Assembly: GCF_000013405.1 (NCBI RefSeq)
Contig: NC_007759.1
Location: forward strand, 2,171,001-2,235,000
From: Syntrophus aciditrophicus SB
GTDB lineage: Bacteria; Desulfobacterota; Syntrophia; Syntrophales; Syntrophaceae
DNA: 64,000 nt
Direction: 5' to 3'
Shown: piece by piece, positions 35,030 through 42,456 of the stretch
Numbering within the stretch: position 1 is the stretch's first letter
Layout of the letters: every line of letters begins with the position of its first letter
Position numbers and translations under genes: made by a program
Notes under the pieces: generated by a model
What the model saw: the letters and a program-made list of their open reading frames with translations, nothing else
The model's database searches: none
Told to the model about the DNA's origin: nothing

Positions 35030-35401
35030 TCATGCCTGCTGAAAAAACTGAACATTCAGACCATTCGGATCTTTGATAAAGAAAAATCTTTCTCCACCAG
35101 GAGTTTCAAACGGTCCGGCGTGGACGGGGATGTTGTGGCTTTTTACCGTTTCCAGCATGGCATCAACGGAATCGACAGCAAAACCCAGAGAGATGAATTC
35201 ATTGTAATTGACTGCGCTTTTGTTGCTATCCGCCAGGAGCTCAACCAAGGTTTCGTTGGTTATGCCGTTACCCATAAACGCGATTTCCATCCCGGGTCCC
35301 GCAGGAAAACGGTTCATCACGCGAAGTCCCACCAGGTTGGCATAAAATGCGATTGATTCATCCAAATTTTGTACATAGATTGTTGTCCATAAAAACTTCA
35401 T
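35030..35401 (-). CDS. VOC-superfamily (glyoxalase/bleomycin-resistance-like) protein
   Basis: A 123-residue one-domain VOC protein: MKFLWTTIYVQNLDESIAFY opens the fold, LVELLADSNK and a C-terminal RFFFIKDPNGLNVQFFQ ends it, with the final E/Q position Gln. GAGGAGGAAAAAG precedes the ATG. Such small proteins act as dimers on electrophiles; HxlR neighbours often control this kind of gene. Confidence 0.85.
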   Translation of the reverse strand: MKFLWTTIYVQNLDESIAFYANLVGLRVMNRFPAGPGMEIAFMGNGITNETLVELLADSNKSAVNYNEFISLGFAVDSVDAMLETVKSHNIPVHAGPFETPGGERFFFIKDPNGLNVQFFQQA

Positions 35402-35709
35402 CTTTTTCCTCCTCGAATGCTTAGGTTTTCGGCAGTTAAAAACTCTTCACTAGTGATTATGCAGCATGCTACTTATTAAGTAGCATTAATTTTCCTGATT
35501 AACAATTTTTTTTGAAAAATCAACTTTCACAGGAGTAAACTATTTATAACATATTGTAATTAATAATTTTATGGCGGAATAACACCGTTTATCGTTCAAG
35601 AATAAAGATATAGGCTCAATCAAATGTGTGCGGAAGCTCAGTTACATTTTATAAGCATAGGCTTATAATAAAGCTCAAGTACAATAAAAATCTTTGGCCG
35701 TTAAATATA

Positions 35710-35738
35710 TTGACACACAGAAAGGAAAGCCCTATACA
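35710..35738 (+). promoter_or_regulatory. Sigma-70 promoter of the CsoR-like operon
   Basis: TTGACA (35710-35715) and TATACA (35733-35738) are separated by exactly 17 bases. A start at about 35745 would leave a leader of about 13 bases before the ATG at 35758. Confidence 0.8.
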
Positions 35739-35753
35739 TACCCCATGGGGGTA
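35739..35753 (+). promoter_or_regulatory. CsoR-family operator
   Basis: TACCCCATGGGGGTA is a GC-boxed inverted repeat of the kind CsoR/RcnR/FrmR proteins bind (T-A, run of C, A-T, run of G, T-A). It starts right after the -10 box and covers the predicted start site; its G-run also lies where the ribosome site is expected. The protein encoded 4 bases further is a CsoR-like repressor, so autorepression is likely. Confidence 0.75.
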
Positions 35754-35757
35754 TATT

Positions 35758-36021
35758 ATGAGTCAGGAAAGAAAAAAAATTATTGGCCGTTTGCGAAGGA
35801 TTGAAGGGCAAATTCGGGGACTTCAGAGGATGGTTGAAAGCGAAGCACCCTGCGTAGATATTCTCACACAGGTCTCAGCTGTTACTTCTGCCATGAAAAA
35901 AACGGGGAATGAAATTGTCCAGAACCACTTGCAGCAATGTATTTCCGAAACCTCTCAGGGAAACGATGAGGCACTGGAAAATTTTAAGAAAGCTTTAGCC
36001 CGATATATCCGCATGGCATAA
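35758..36021 (+). CDS. CsoR/FrmR-family metal- or thiol-sensing repressor
   Basis: An 87-residue all-helical repressor with RLRRIEGQIRGLQRMV at the DNA-binding N-terminus and the sensor residues Cys32, His57 and Cys61 (numbered from the ATG at 35758), matching the C-H-C copper triad of CsoR rather than FrmR (which lacks the second Cys) or RcnR. Copper binding is inferred; a persulfide role (CstR-like) cannot be excluded. The operator overlaps its own promoter. It is 14 bases ahead of the Fe-S protein gene, which it should also control. Confidence 0.88.
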   Translation: MSQERKKIIGRLRRIEGQIRGLQRMVESEAPCVDILTQVSAVTSAMKKTGNEIVQNHLQQCISETSQGNDEALENFKKALARYIRMA

Positions 36022-36035
36022 AGAAGGAGTAAAAG

Positions 36036-37046
36036 ATGGAAGCGGAAAAAATATCAAAGATCAGTCGTCGTTCCCTCCTGAAGGCATCTACTGGGGCATT
36101 GGCCATTCCGGGCTTAGCATTCCCAGGAACGGTCCAGGCAGATGTAAAAGAACAACTGGCAACTCTGATTGATCTCAGTCGATGCAATGGTTGCGTGGAC
36201 CTTGCGAAACCGTCCTGCGTCACCGTTTGTAAAGAGATCAACAAAAACACCATTCCGGCGATTGCTGATCCCATTCCCGTGCCATGGCCACGCAAGACAG
36301 TCGAGGACTGGTCCAGGAAAAGGGAGGTCAGCAACCGCTTGACACCCTATAATTTCATTTATGTTCACAAGGCCGACATCGTCTGGAAAGGAAAGCCGCA
36401 AACCATTTATGTTCCAAGGAGGTGCATGCACTGCGACAACCCGGCATGCGCAACAATCTGTCCCTTTTCGGCAAATCATAAGCAAAGGAACGGAGCGGTG
36501 GTGATCGATCAGGATTTCTGTTTCGGTGGGGCCAAATGCAGGACGGTCTGTCCCTGGGAGATCCCCCAGCGGCAGTCCGGTGTAGGCATTTATCTGCACG
36601 TTCTGCCTGCCCTGATGGGAAACGGTGTCATGTACAAATGCGACCTCTGCAATCAGCGATTAAAGGAGGGAAAGCCACCCGGCTGTGTGGAGGCCTGTCC
36701 AAGGGAAGCCATGATCATCGGGCCCAGAAAAGAGATTTATGCAGTAGCGGAAGAACGGATTAAGGCCATGGATGGTTACATATACGGAAAGGAAGAAAAC
36801 GGCGGGACGGCAACCCTGTATGTATCCCCGGTTCCCTTTGAACTGATCAATGAAACCATGAAGAAAAAACCGGGCCAGCCCGACATGAAGCCAGGTGTCG
36901 AACGGCGAATGGCAGGAACGGATCCCGCAGGGAAACTGGCGTTGATTGCGCCGGTACTGGGAATTGCTGCCAGCGCTGCAGCGGGCTTTAACTGGCTGTC
37001 CCGGCGGAAGCAGAAGGTGCAGGAAGAGGAAAAAGACAATGGCTGA
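36036..37046 (+). CDS. Tat-exported four-[4Fe-4S] electron-transfer subunit with C-terminal anchor
   Basis: A 336-residue protein of the DmsB/FdoH/HybA type. The N-terminus has a twin-arginine signal (SRRSLLK), followed by four Cys clusters: CNGCVDLAKPSCVTVC, CMHCDNPACATICP, CFGGAKCRTVCP and CDLCNQRLKEGKPPGCVEACP. A transmembrane helix near the C-terminus (LIAPVLGIAASAAAGF) anchors it with clusters in the periplasm. In homologous enzymes this subunit links a molybdopterin or hydrogenase catalytic subunit to a cytochrome b; no such catalytic gene is next to it. Confidence 0.9.
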   Translation: MEAEKISKISRRSLLKASTGALAIPGLAFPGTVQADVKEQLATLIDLSRCNGCVDLAKPSCVTVCKEINKNTIPAIADPIPVPWPRKTVEDWSRKREVSNRLTPYNFIYVHKADIVWKGKPQTIYVPRRCMHCDNPACATICPFSANHKQRNGAVVIDQDFCFGGAKCRTVCPWEIPQRQSGVGIYLHVLPALMGNGVMYKCDLCNQRLKEGKPPGCVEACPREAMIIGPRKEIYAVAEERIKAMDGYIYGKEENGGTATLYVSPVPFELINETMKKKPGQPDMKPGVERRMAGTDPAGKLALIAPVLGIAASAAAGFNWLSRRKQKVQEEEKDNG

Positions 37047-37743
37047 AAAGATTTTGCAAGAAAAGGGTCTCGTTGTCCGTCATGGAAGCGTTGAATTAAT
37101 CGAGCACTGGGGTATTGCCCTTTCCGGACTGGTTCTACTGCTATCAGGGCTCTTTGAGCTTCCCATGGCCAATCGATATTACATCACTTCGCTGCCGGGG
37201 TTTTCCTGGTCCGGGGATTATTTCATATCATTGCAGATACATTATATCGCTTCAATTCCCTTCATTGCCCTTGCATTCTTTCATCTCGTTTACCATGGTA
37301 TTCGGGGAGATCGGGGACTGATCCCGCAAAAGGGGGACCTGCATGCATCCATAGATGTCATCAAAAGCTTTTTCGGTAAGGGTGAGGAACCGCCTTTTCA
37401 AAAATATCTGCCCGAGCAGCGTCTGGCTTACGTCGGAATGGCTGCGATCATTGCCATGCTGATTCTGTCCGGCCTGATCAAAACCTTCAAGAATGTTTAT
37501 GCTCCAGATATGCCTCTGGCAATCGTCCTGACTGCCACATGGATACATAACATTCTCTTCATCCTTTTTATCCTTGCCTTTCTGGGGCATATCGGTGCGA
37601 TCGCTCTGAAGCCAAACCGCCCGATGGTCCGGGGAATCTTCACAGGCGCCGTTCGACTCGATTACGCCCGGCGCCGTCATCCCCTGTGGCTGGCGGAGAT
37701 CAAGCGGAAAGGAAGGTGTCAATCAAAAGGGGAAGAAGACTAA
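37039..37743 (+). CDS. Formate dehydrogenase/hydrogenase-type cytochrome b
   Basis: A 234-residue membrane protein with four helices and the His ligands of di-haem cytochrome b556: VELIEHWG (helix 1), SLQIHYIASIPFIALAFFHLVYHG (helix 2) and WIHNILFILFILAFLGHIG (helix 4). The start overlaps the Fe-S gene by 8 bases. With its partner it should take electrons from the periplasm to menaquinone, or the reverse. Confidence 0.88.
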   Translation: MAEKILQEKGLVVRHGSVELIEHWGIALSGLVLLLSGLFELPMANRYYITSLPGFSWSGDYFISLQIHYIASIPFIALAFFHLVYHGIRGDRGLIPQKGDLHASIDVIKSFFGKGEEPPFQKYLPEQRLAYVGMAAIIAMLILSGLIKTFKNVYAPDMPLAIVLTATWIHNILFILFILAFLGHIGAIALKPNRPMVRGIFTGAVRLDYARRRHPLWLAEIKRKGRCQSKGEED

Positions 37744-38104
37744 TTGCTTGTTTTAGCATACAAAGGCTCCTCCTGAGTCCCACTGCGTTTAATTTTTTTG
37801 CCGACTTTAACATAGAGGTGCTGTTGCGGGTCATAAATCAAGGTGATTCGTCCAAATTCAGCCACTCGAAATCCGTTTTTCATTTCCGGCAGGAACACAA
37901 GGCAATTGCCTATGAAATAGAAAATATCCATCTGCCTATATTTGCCATCCCCCAAATTGAGAAGCATTGACCAACTATAACCTCCACTTCCCATTCTGCC
38001 CACATCAGAGTAGACAATCTCCAGTCTCTTGTCGTTATTGATATCGACAACCGCGGCTTCGATTGTTTCAATCATGTCTTTGTGACCGCCGTAGTACTTA
38101 TTAT
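37740..38104 (-). pseudogene. C-terminal part of an exported protein gene split by the ISL3 element
   Basis: From the left edge of the IS (after removal of one target copy) the frame reads KYYGGHKDMIETIEAAVVDI and continues to a stop at 37740, 118 codons. It has an FG-GAP-like 'DINNDKRLEIVYSDVG' calcium-loop motif. It joins in frame with 39418-39564 on the far side of the element. Together they encode 167 residues. Ending of this piece is 4 bases from the cytochrome b gene on the other strand. Confidence 0.85.
38097..38104. repeat. Left target-site duplication of the ISL3 element
   Basis: CTTATTAT, identical to 39418-39425 on the other side. Confidence 0.95.
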
Positions 38105-39417
38105 GGTTCATCCGACTAAAGCGTACTTGGCTTCATGAATGGCCATGATTTTAAGTTTGAAGAACTCGATATCCCGGAACCCATAGGCCATCCGTTTCAT
38201 GGTTTTGATTTTATTGTTTGTGCCTTCCAAGGGAGCCGACGAGATGCGGTAATCATAATAAGAGAGGATACCGGATTGAAATGCGGCAAGTGACTTCGCA
38301 AACTTTTTCAACATTTTTATCCCGGAAGTTTCCGCCCTCTTGATCCAATCAACCAATACCAGGCGTGCTTTTTTCTTGGTTGGCTGTAACCAGACCTGTC
38401 GGAGATCTTCTTTCAGGTAATAGGCGCATGAAAGTGGCTGATTTAGCTGGAGGGCATCGTTCAAGCGGGCCTTTTCAGCTTTGGATGAATCAAGATTTTC
38501 CGGATTTTTCAGAAGAAGCCAGCGGGTACCCTTCAGGACTTTCTTCTGAAGGAGATCTTTTGCCTCTCGATAAAGGTCTCTTCTTAGCCCGGACAATTTG
38601 TCGTTGAAGAGCTTGATGACATGAAAATGGTCAAAAACAATCGTCGCTTTCGGAAGATGAGTCGATACAGCGCTGATATAAGCGGGAGACATATCCATGG
38701 CAACGGCTTCAATCTTGGCTTCGGCACGTTTGACCTTTTTCCAGAAAGAGTCAAGCGCATCGGCTCCCTTGCCATCACCGACATAGACGATCGTCCCTTT
38801 GGTCATATCCAAAACAACAGTCAGATACCGATGCCCTTTGCGAATCGAGATCTCATCGATGGCAATTCTCCGAAGATCCTTCAGGCAGGGCTTGGAAAAC
38901 CTCTTCGTCAAATCCCGTTTCTGAATTTCCTTGATCGCGTCCCAGGATACCGACAGATGTGCGGCTACATCCTGGATCGTCATGTGTTTCGACAATTCCA
39001 AGGCATATCGCTCAAAAGCACGGGTGTAAGAAAATCGGGGGTCAGCAAATCCCAGCGACACTTGACGAATACTGCCGCAACGAAGGCAACCCACCCGCTG
39101 AACGCTGAGATCGAAGAACACATTCTTGAAACCGATGGGAATGCTTCGAAACCGTCTCCTGGTCGTTCCTCGCATGATGATCTCCCGGCTTCTACAGACT
39201 GAACAACAAAGCTTGCTCCTTTTGTGGCGTATGGTGAACGTGATACTTCTTCCTTCATATCGCGTCCTGACATAATCGTAGCCGACTAGGCTGAATCCGT
39301 GGTAAAGAAGACTTGTGGACATGCTTCCCCTCCGTTAATTGGAAATCTTCGAACAATTTCCTCTTGGGGTGTATGTCCATTTTTTTCAATATAAAGTACG
39401 CATCAACCGGATGAACC
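38105..39417 (-). mobile_element. ISL3-family insertion sequence
   Basis: 1313 bp. The ends are 24-base inverted repeats with 20 matches (GGTTCATCCG ... GCGTACTT), flanked by a perfect 8-bp duplication, the size expected for ISL3. It carries one complete transposase gene and interrupts a small exported-protein gene. The unaltered duplication points to a fairly recent insertion. Confidence 0.95.
38108..39322 (-). CDS. ISL3-family transposase
   Basis: A 404-residue DDE transposase that reads complete: an N-terminal zinc finger (CCSVCRSREI, CLRCGS), a HTH region (SVSWDAIKEIQ), then IAIDEISIRKGHRYL, AVAMDMSPAYISAV and VFDHFHVIKLFND, and APLEGTNNKIKTMKRMAYGFRD with the final Glu. Stop lies 4 bases inside the left end of the element. 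Confidence 0.95.
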   Translation of the reverse strand: MSTSLLYHGFSLVGYDYVRTRYEGRSITFTIRHKRSKLCCSVCRSREIIMRGTTRRRFRSIPIGFKNVFFDLSVQRVGCLRCGSIRQVSLGFADPRFSYTRAFERYALELSKHMTIQDVAAHLSVSWDAIKEIQKRDLTKRFSKPCLKDLRRIAIDEISIRKGHRYLTVVLDMTKGTIVYVGDGKGADALDSFWKKVKRAEAKIEAVAMDMSPAYISAVSTHLPKATIVFDHFHVIKLFNDKLSGLRRDLYREAKDLLQKKVLKGTRWLLLKNPENLDSSKAEKARLNDALQLNQPLSCAYYLKEDLRQVWLQPTKKKARLVLVDWIKRAETSGIKMLKKFAKSLAAFQSGILSYYDYRISSAPLEGTNNKIKTMKRMAYGFRDIEFFKLKIMAIHEAKYALVG

Positions 39418-39425
39418 CTTATTAT
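39418..39425. repeat. Right target-site duplication of the ISL3 element
   Basis: CTTATTAT, identical to 38097-38104. Confidence 0.95.
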
Positions 39426-39564
39426 CATATTCGCTAATTAATTCTTTTTGTTCCTTCGTGGCATCCTTTAGACAAACCTTTTCCGCCATTGCGGCATGAG
39501 CGGTATTCATCAAAACAAATGCCATAGTAAAAACACAACCCAAAACCCTGATATGCTTTTTCAT
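39418..39564 (-). pseudogene. N-terminal part of the split exported protein gene
   Basis: Forty-nine codons from an ATG at 39564 (AAGGTGG 5 bases upstream): signal peptide MKKHIRVLGCVFTMAFVLM ... AHA, then AEKVCLKDATKEQKELISEYDNK. It stops at the IS boundary; the frame runs on into the element for a few codons. Confidence 0.85.
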
Positions 39565-39904
39565 GTAATCCACCTTATCTGCAATTTCTAATTTTACAAG
39601 CGCCGGCATCCTTTTTCAGGTTAGATTGCTGAAGTCAGACTCCAAGAAGAATTATTGCGACAGTGATTAAAGCTCTAAACAATCGACACCATTGCACTCA
39701 GTATAATGTTAAAGAAATCTCCTGCACAAATTTACGTACTTAGTCTCCGGCGCAATAACTGACATAGAAATATATCACACTGTGATTGGTGAGGACTATC
39801 ACATTGAATCTATTGATCAAAATTAATGGCAAGGGTAAAGATTTACTCATAGAAGACAAGTTGAATGGGAATTTCTTAAAAATCTATTATCAGGAGGCGG
39901 CCAG
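39565..39904. other. Intergenic region between divergent genes
   Basis: About 340 bases with no gene. Promoters for the interrupted exported protein (minus) and the DnaJ-domain gene (plus) should be here; a CACACTGTGATTGGTGAGGACTA-like dyad lies around 39778-39805, too weak to name. Confidence 0.4.
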
Positions 39905-40561
39905 ATGATCACGAACGCGGCACAGCAAAAAAATTGGGAAGAAGGGGTTGTGAACGAAAATGGTTTTGTTGATTTCTACGAGCTGCTGCAGTTGAGTTCG
40001 AACGCAGACACCGACACCATTGAACGCGTCTTTCGGCATCTCGCCAAAAAGACGCACCCAGACAACAGGGAATCAGCGGATCCTGACAGGTTCCGCCTCA
40101 TTATCGAGGCTTATCGAACGCTCTCAAACCCCGAACTTCGCGCCGGTTATGACGTCAAGTACCAGGATTACTGGAACCGCAAGTGGCAGCTCGTTTCTGA
40201 GGCCGGCGACGGAATCGCTTTCAGCGACGACCTCGAAACCCGCAAGAGTCTGCTTTCACTTTTATATGTTCAGCGTCGACGCAACCCGGGCGACCCGGGA
40301 CTTTTTGATTATCACATGGCTCGACTTCTCGACAAACCGTATGAGCTGGTGCAGTTCCATCTATGGTATCTGAGGGCCAAGAACTGGGTGGAGCGTCTTG
40401 ACACGGGACACCTTGCGATCAGTGCTCTGGGTGTGGACCAGGTCGAAAAGGAACGGCTCCGACTCAGGAATGATCATCTACTCATGGCTTCCGATGGCAC
40501 GGAAAGGCAGGCGGAACGTTCCGGCTCGGCAGATTTGCTTGCGTTTCCCCCAAAAACCTGA
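39905..40561 (+). CDS. J-domain protein
   Basis: A 218-residue protein. Residues 20-80 form a J domain (DFYELLQLSSNADTDTIERVF ... HPDN ... FRLIIEAYRTLSNPELRAGYD) with the HPD motif that stimulates DnaK. There is no G/F or zinc domain. The C-terminal half (about 110-200) reads like a winged helix (DYHMARLLDKPYELVQFHLWYLRAKNWVERLDTGHLAIS), an unusual pairing. AGGAGGCGGCC precedes the ATG. A Usp gene follows after 80 bases, so both may be stress-induced together. Confidence 0.85.
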   Translation: MITNAAQQKNWEEGVVNENGFVDFYELLQLSSNADTDTIERVFRHLAKKTHPDNRESADPDRFRLIIEAYRTLSNPELRAGYDVKYQDYWNRKWQLVSEAGDGIAFSDDLETRKSLLSLLYVQRRRNPGDPGLFDYHMARLLDKPYELVQFHLWYLRAKNWVERLDTGHLAISALGVDQVEKERLRLRNDHLLMASDGTERQAERSGSADLLAFPPKT

Positions 40562-40641
40562 TTTCAAACGGGGCAGGAATAATGATATAAGTGCTCAGGA
40601 ATCATTAATATTGCCATTTAATTATCAATAAGGAGGGCGAA

Positions 40642-41124
40642 ATGAAAAAGATACTTGTGGCAATCGATGAATCGAAGAATGCTTTTAAATCCGTAGATTT
40701 TATCAGCCGCTTTTTTTCAGGAAGTGAGGGTGTGCAGATTACTCTTTTTCACGTCCTTCCGGAATTTCCGCCTTCTTTCTGGGATGATGGCCATTTTCTT
40801 AATGCAGCGGAAAAGTCGGCGAGACGGGAAGTTATCGAAAAATGGCAGAACAACCAGCAGCTTAAGCTTGAATCAGTATTTAAGAAAGTAACCGAGAGGC
40901 TGGAGAACGCAGGGTTGAACAAGAATCAGATCACAACCAAATCAGTCGTTGCAACCCTTGACGTTGTTGCTGACCGCATTCTGGAAGAAGCCAGAACAGG
41001 CGGCTATCAGATGCTTGTGATGGGTAGACACGGATACTCGAGCACCAGGAAGCTTACCATGGGAAGTGTTTCTAATGCGGTCCTCAGCCAGGATTCAGCG
41101 CTGGCTGTTTGCATAGTCAAATAA
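40642..41124 (+). CDS. Universal stress protein (UspA family)
   Basis: A 160-residue single Usp domain: KKILVAIDESKNAFKSVDF at the start, LVMGRHGYSSTRKLTMGSVSNAVL with the ATP-binding G-x2-G-x9-G-(S/T) pattern near the end. AAGGAGG precedes the ATG. Probably binds ATP. Confidence 0.92.
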   Translation: MKKILVAIDESKNAFKSVDFISRFFSGSEGVQITLFHVLPEFPPSFWDDGHFLNAAEKSARREVIEKWQNNQQLKLESVFKKVTERLENAGLNKNQITTKSVVATLDVVADRILEEARTGGYQMLVMGRHGYSSTRKLTMGSVSNAVLSQDSALAVCIVK

Positions 41125-41285
41125 TAATATTACATAGAAGGGAGGGCAGCCATATTCATCTTCAACCGAAAGGTAATCGGCGGTTGGTAACTCTTCCTCG
41201 GTTCATCCGGATAATGACTGCTTTTAACCATTTGACACCAGCTTGCGTGATTTTTTTGCGTGTTGCAGACGGTTACTTGCAGGCA

Positions 41286-41717
41286 TCAGGATTTCTCCTT
41301 ATACAGCACCTCTATTTTCTCAAGAAGCCTGGCCTTATGAAACTTATAAGTTGCCTGAAACAAAACGCTTTCGTCATCGACTGGCGTTAAAGACCGAAGT
41401 CCGTCAAGCACCGCCTGGCGGTCAACACCCGGCTGCTCGGCCAGAACGCAAAAAGCATCACGGAGAAGCATCGCCATGGCGGAAGAGGATTCTATGCACG
41501 TTTCCGTCGCTCTTTTTATTGATTCCTTTATTTCTTCGTCAGTCAATTCCTGTTCCCTCCCCTGAGAATTATAAAGATCAGCCCGTCTGATTGAACTGCT
41601 GTTCCCGGATACTGAAACACGATGCATAAGCACCATAACAGAATCATTACCGCCAAGGTCTATGCAACAGACTGCCGACATGCCGTGCCGGCTGAAAGTC
41701 TGTTTTCTTCGGATCAC
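41286..41717 (-). CDS. Hypothetical protein (about 143 aa)
   Basis: A frame starting at a GTG (41717) directly after the stop of the gene before it. The C-terminal 90 residues (LTDEEIKESIKRATETCIE ... VLFQATYKFHKARLLEKIEVLY) look like a genuine helical domain; the first 50 are less convincing. No family recognised. Translational coupling with the upstream small gene is likely. Confidence 0.5.
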   Translation of the reverse strand: MIRRKQTFSRHGMSAVCCIDLGGNDSVMVLMHRVSVSGNSSSIRRADLYNSQGREQELTDEEIKESIKRATETCIESSSAMAMLLRDAFCVLAEQPGVDRQAVLDGLRSLTPVDDESVLFQATYKFHKARLLEKIEVLYKEKS

Positions 41718-41923
41718 TCATCCCCAGCAATCTTCCTCGCGTGTACCGTATGCAATCCAGGAAGAATTTTTCGGGGGCAAAGGATAATCAGGATGCCTGA
41801 CCGCATATTCCTTTTGCGCCTTTGCTATGGCTTCACTGTTGTTCTGCGCATAGACGACCAGATGGAATAATTCCCTTTTTCTCCAGTCTCCGACAAGTCA
41901 AGAAGTTCAACTCTGTATCGCAT
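41718..41923 (-). pseudogene. Small hypothetical gene with a frameshift
   Basis: Starting at an ATG (41923; AAGGA about 10 bases upstream) the frame reads MRYRVELLDLSETGEK. One base appears missing in an A5G3 run at 41873-41880; after it, the other frame reads ELFHLVVYAQNNSEAIAKAQKEY and on to DCWG and a stop at 41718. Together these give about 68 residues of balanced protein-like sequence. Function unknown. The frameshift could be a sequencing error. Confidence 0.5.
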
Positions 41924-42456
41924 CGAGGTTATATCCTTCGGGAACGACCTTTCCCGGCCGAGGAAAACCTTAACCGGATACAACGTCCTTTCGTTTCATG
42001 AAAATCATTAAAATCTATTTCTCTGTATTCCAGATCGCTTGCATTCGTCGCAGTCGTTATTTTCCGGCTGATTCTTTTCATAACTCAAAAAACACAGGCG
42101 GCAGATGGTAACCAGGACAGCATGCAATTCCGGCAACAGGCAACCCGCAACCCGCAACCAGCCCTTCTCTATAATTAAATGGCAACCGTGACAAGTGCTA
42201 TTTCGTCAACATTACGCACCGCGGCGACTGTTTCCGGCGTTCATCACTGAATCGGGATGACAGATCAAACTCAACAATTGACCGATTTCGAGAACCATGC
42301 GAGAGTACAAGGGTAATGTTTAAGTAACCATGACAGTGCCGTTAGAATAAGCGACCCGGAAAATAAACATCAATTTATCTACAATATCGGAGGAAAACGG
42401 TCGCATCGACACAGGATGCTGGCACATGCGTGTCGATGCTGCCGCAATTGATCAAC
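41924..42456. other. Long non-coding stretch
   Basis: About 530 bases with no supported gene. It has a short GCAACCC tandem (around 42135-42160). Promoter of nadB should lie near its right end. Confidence 0.45.
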
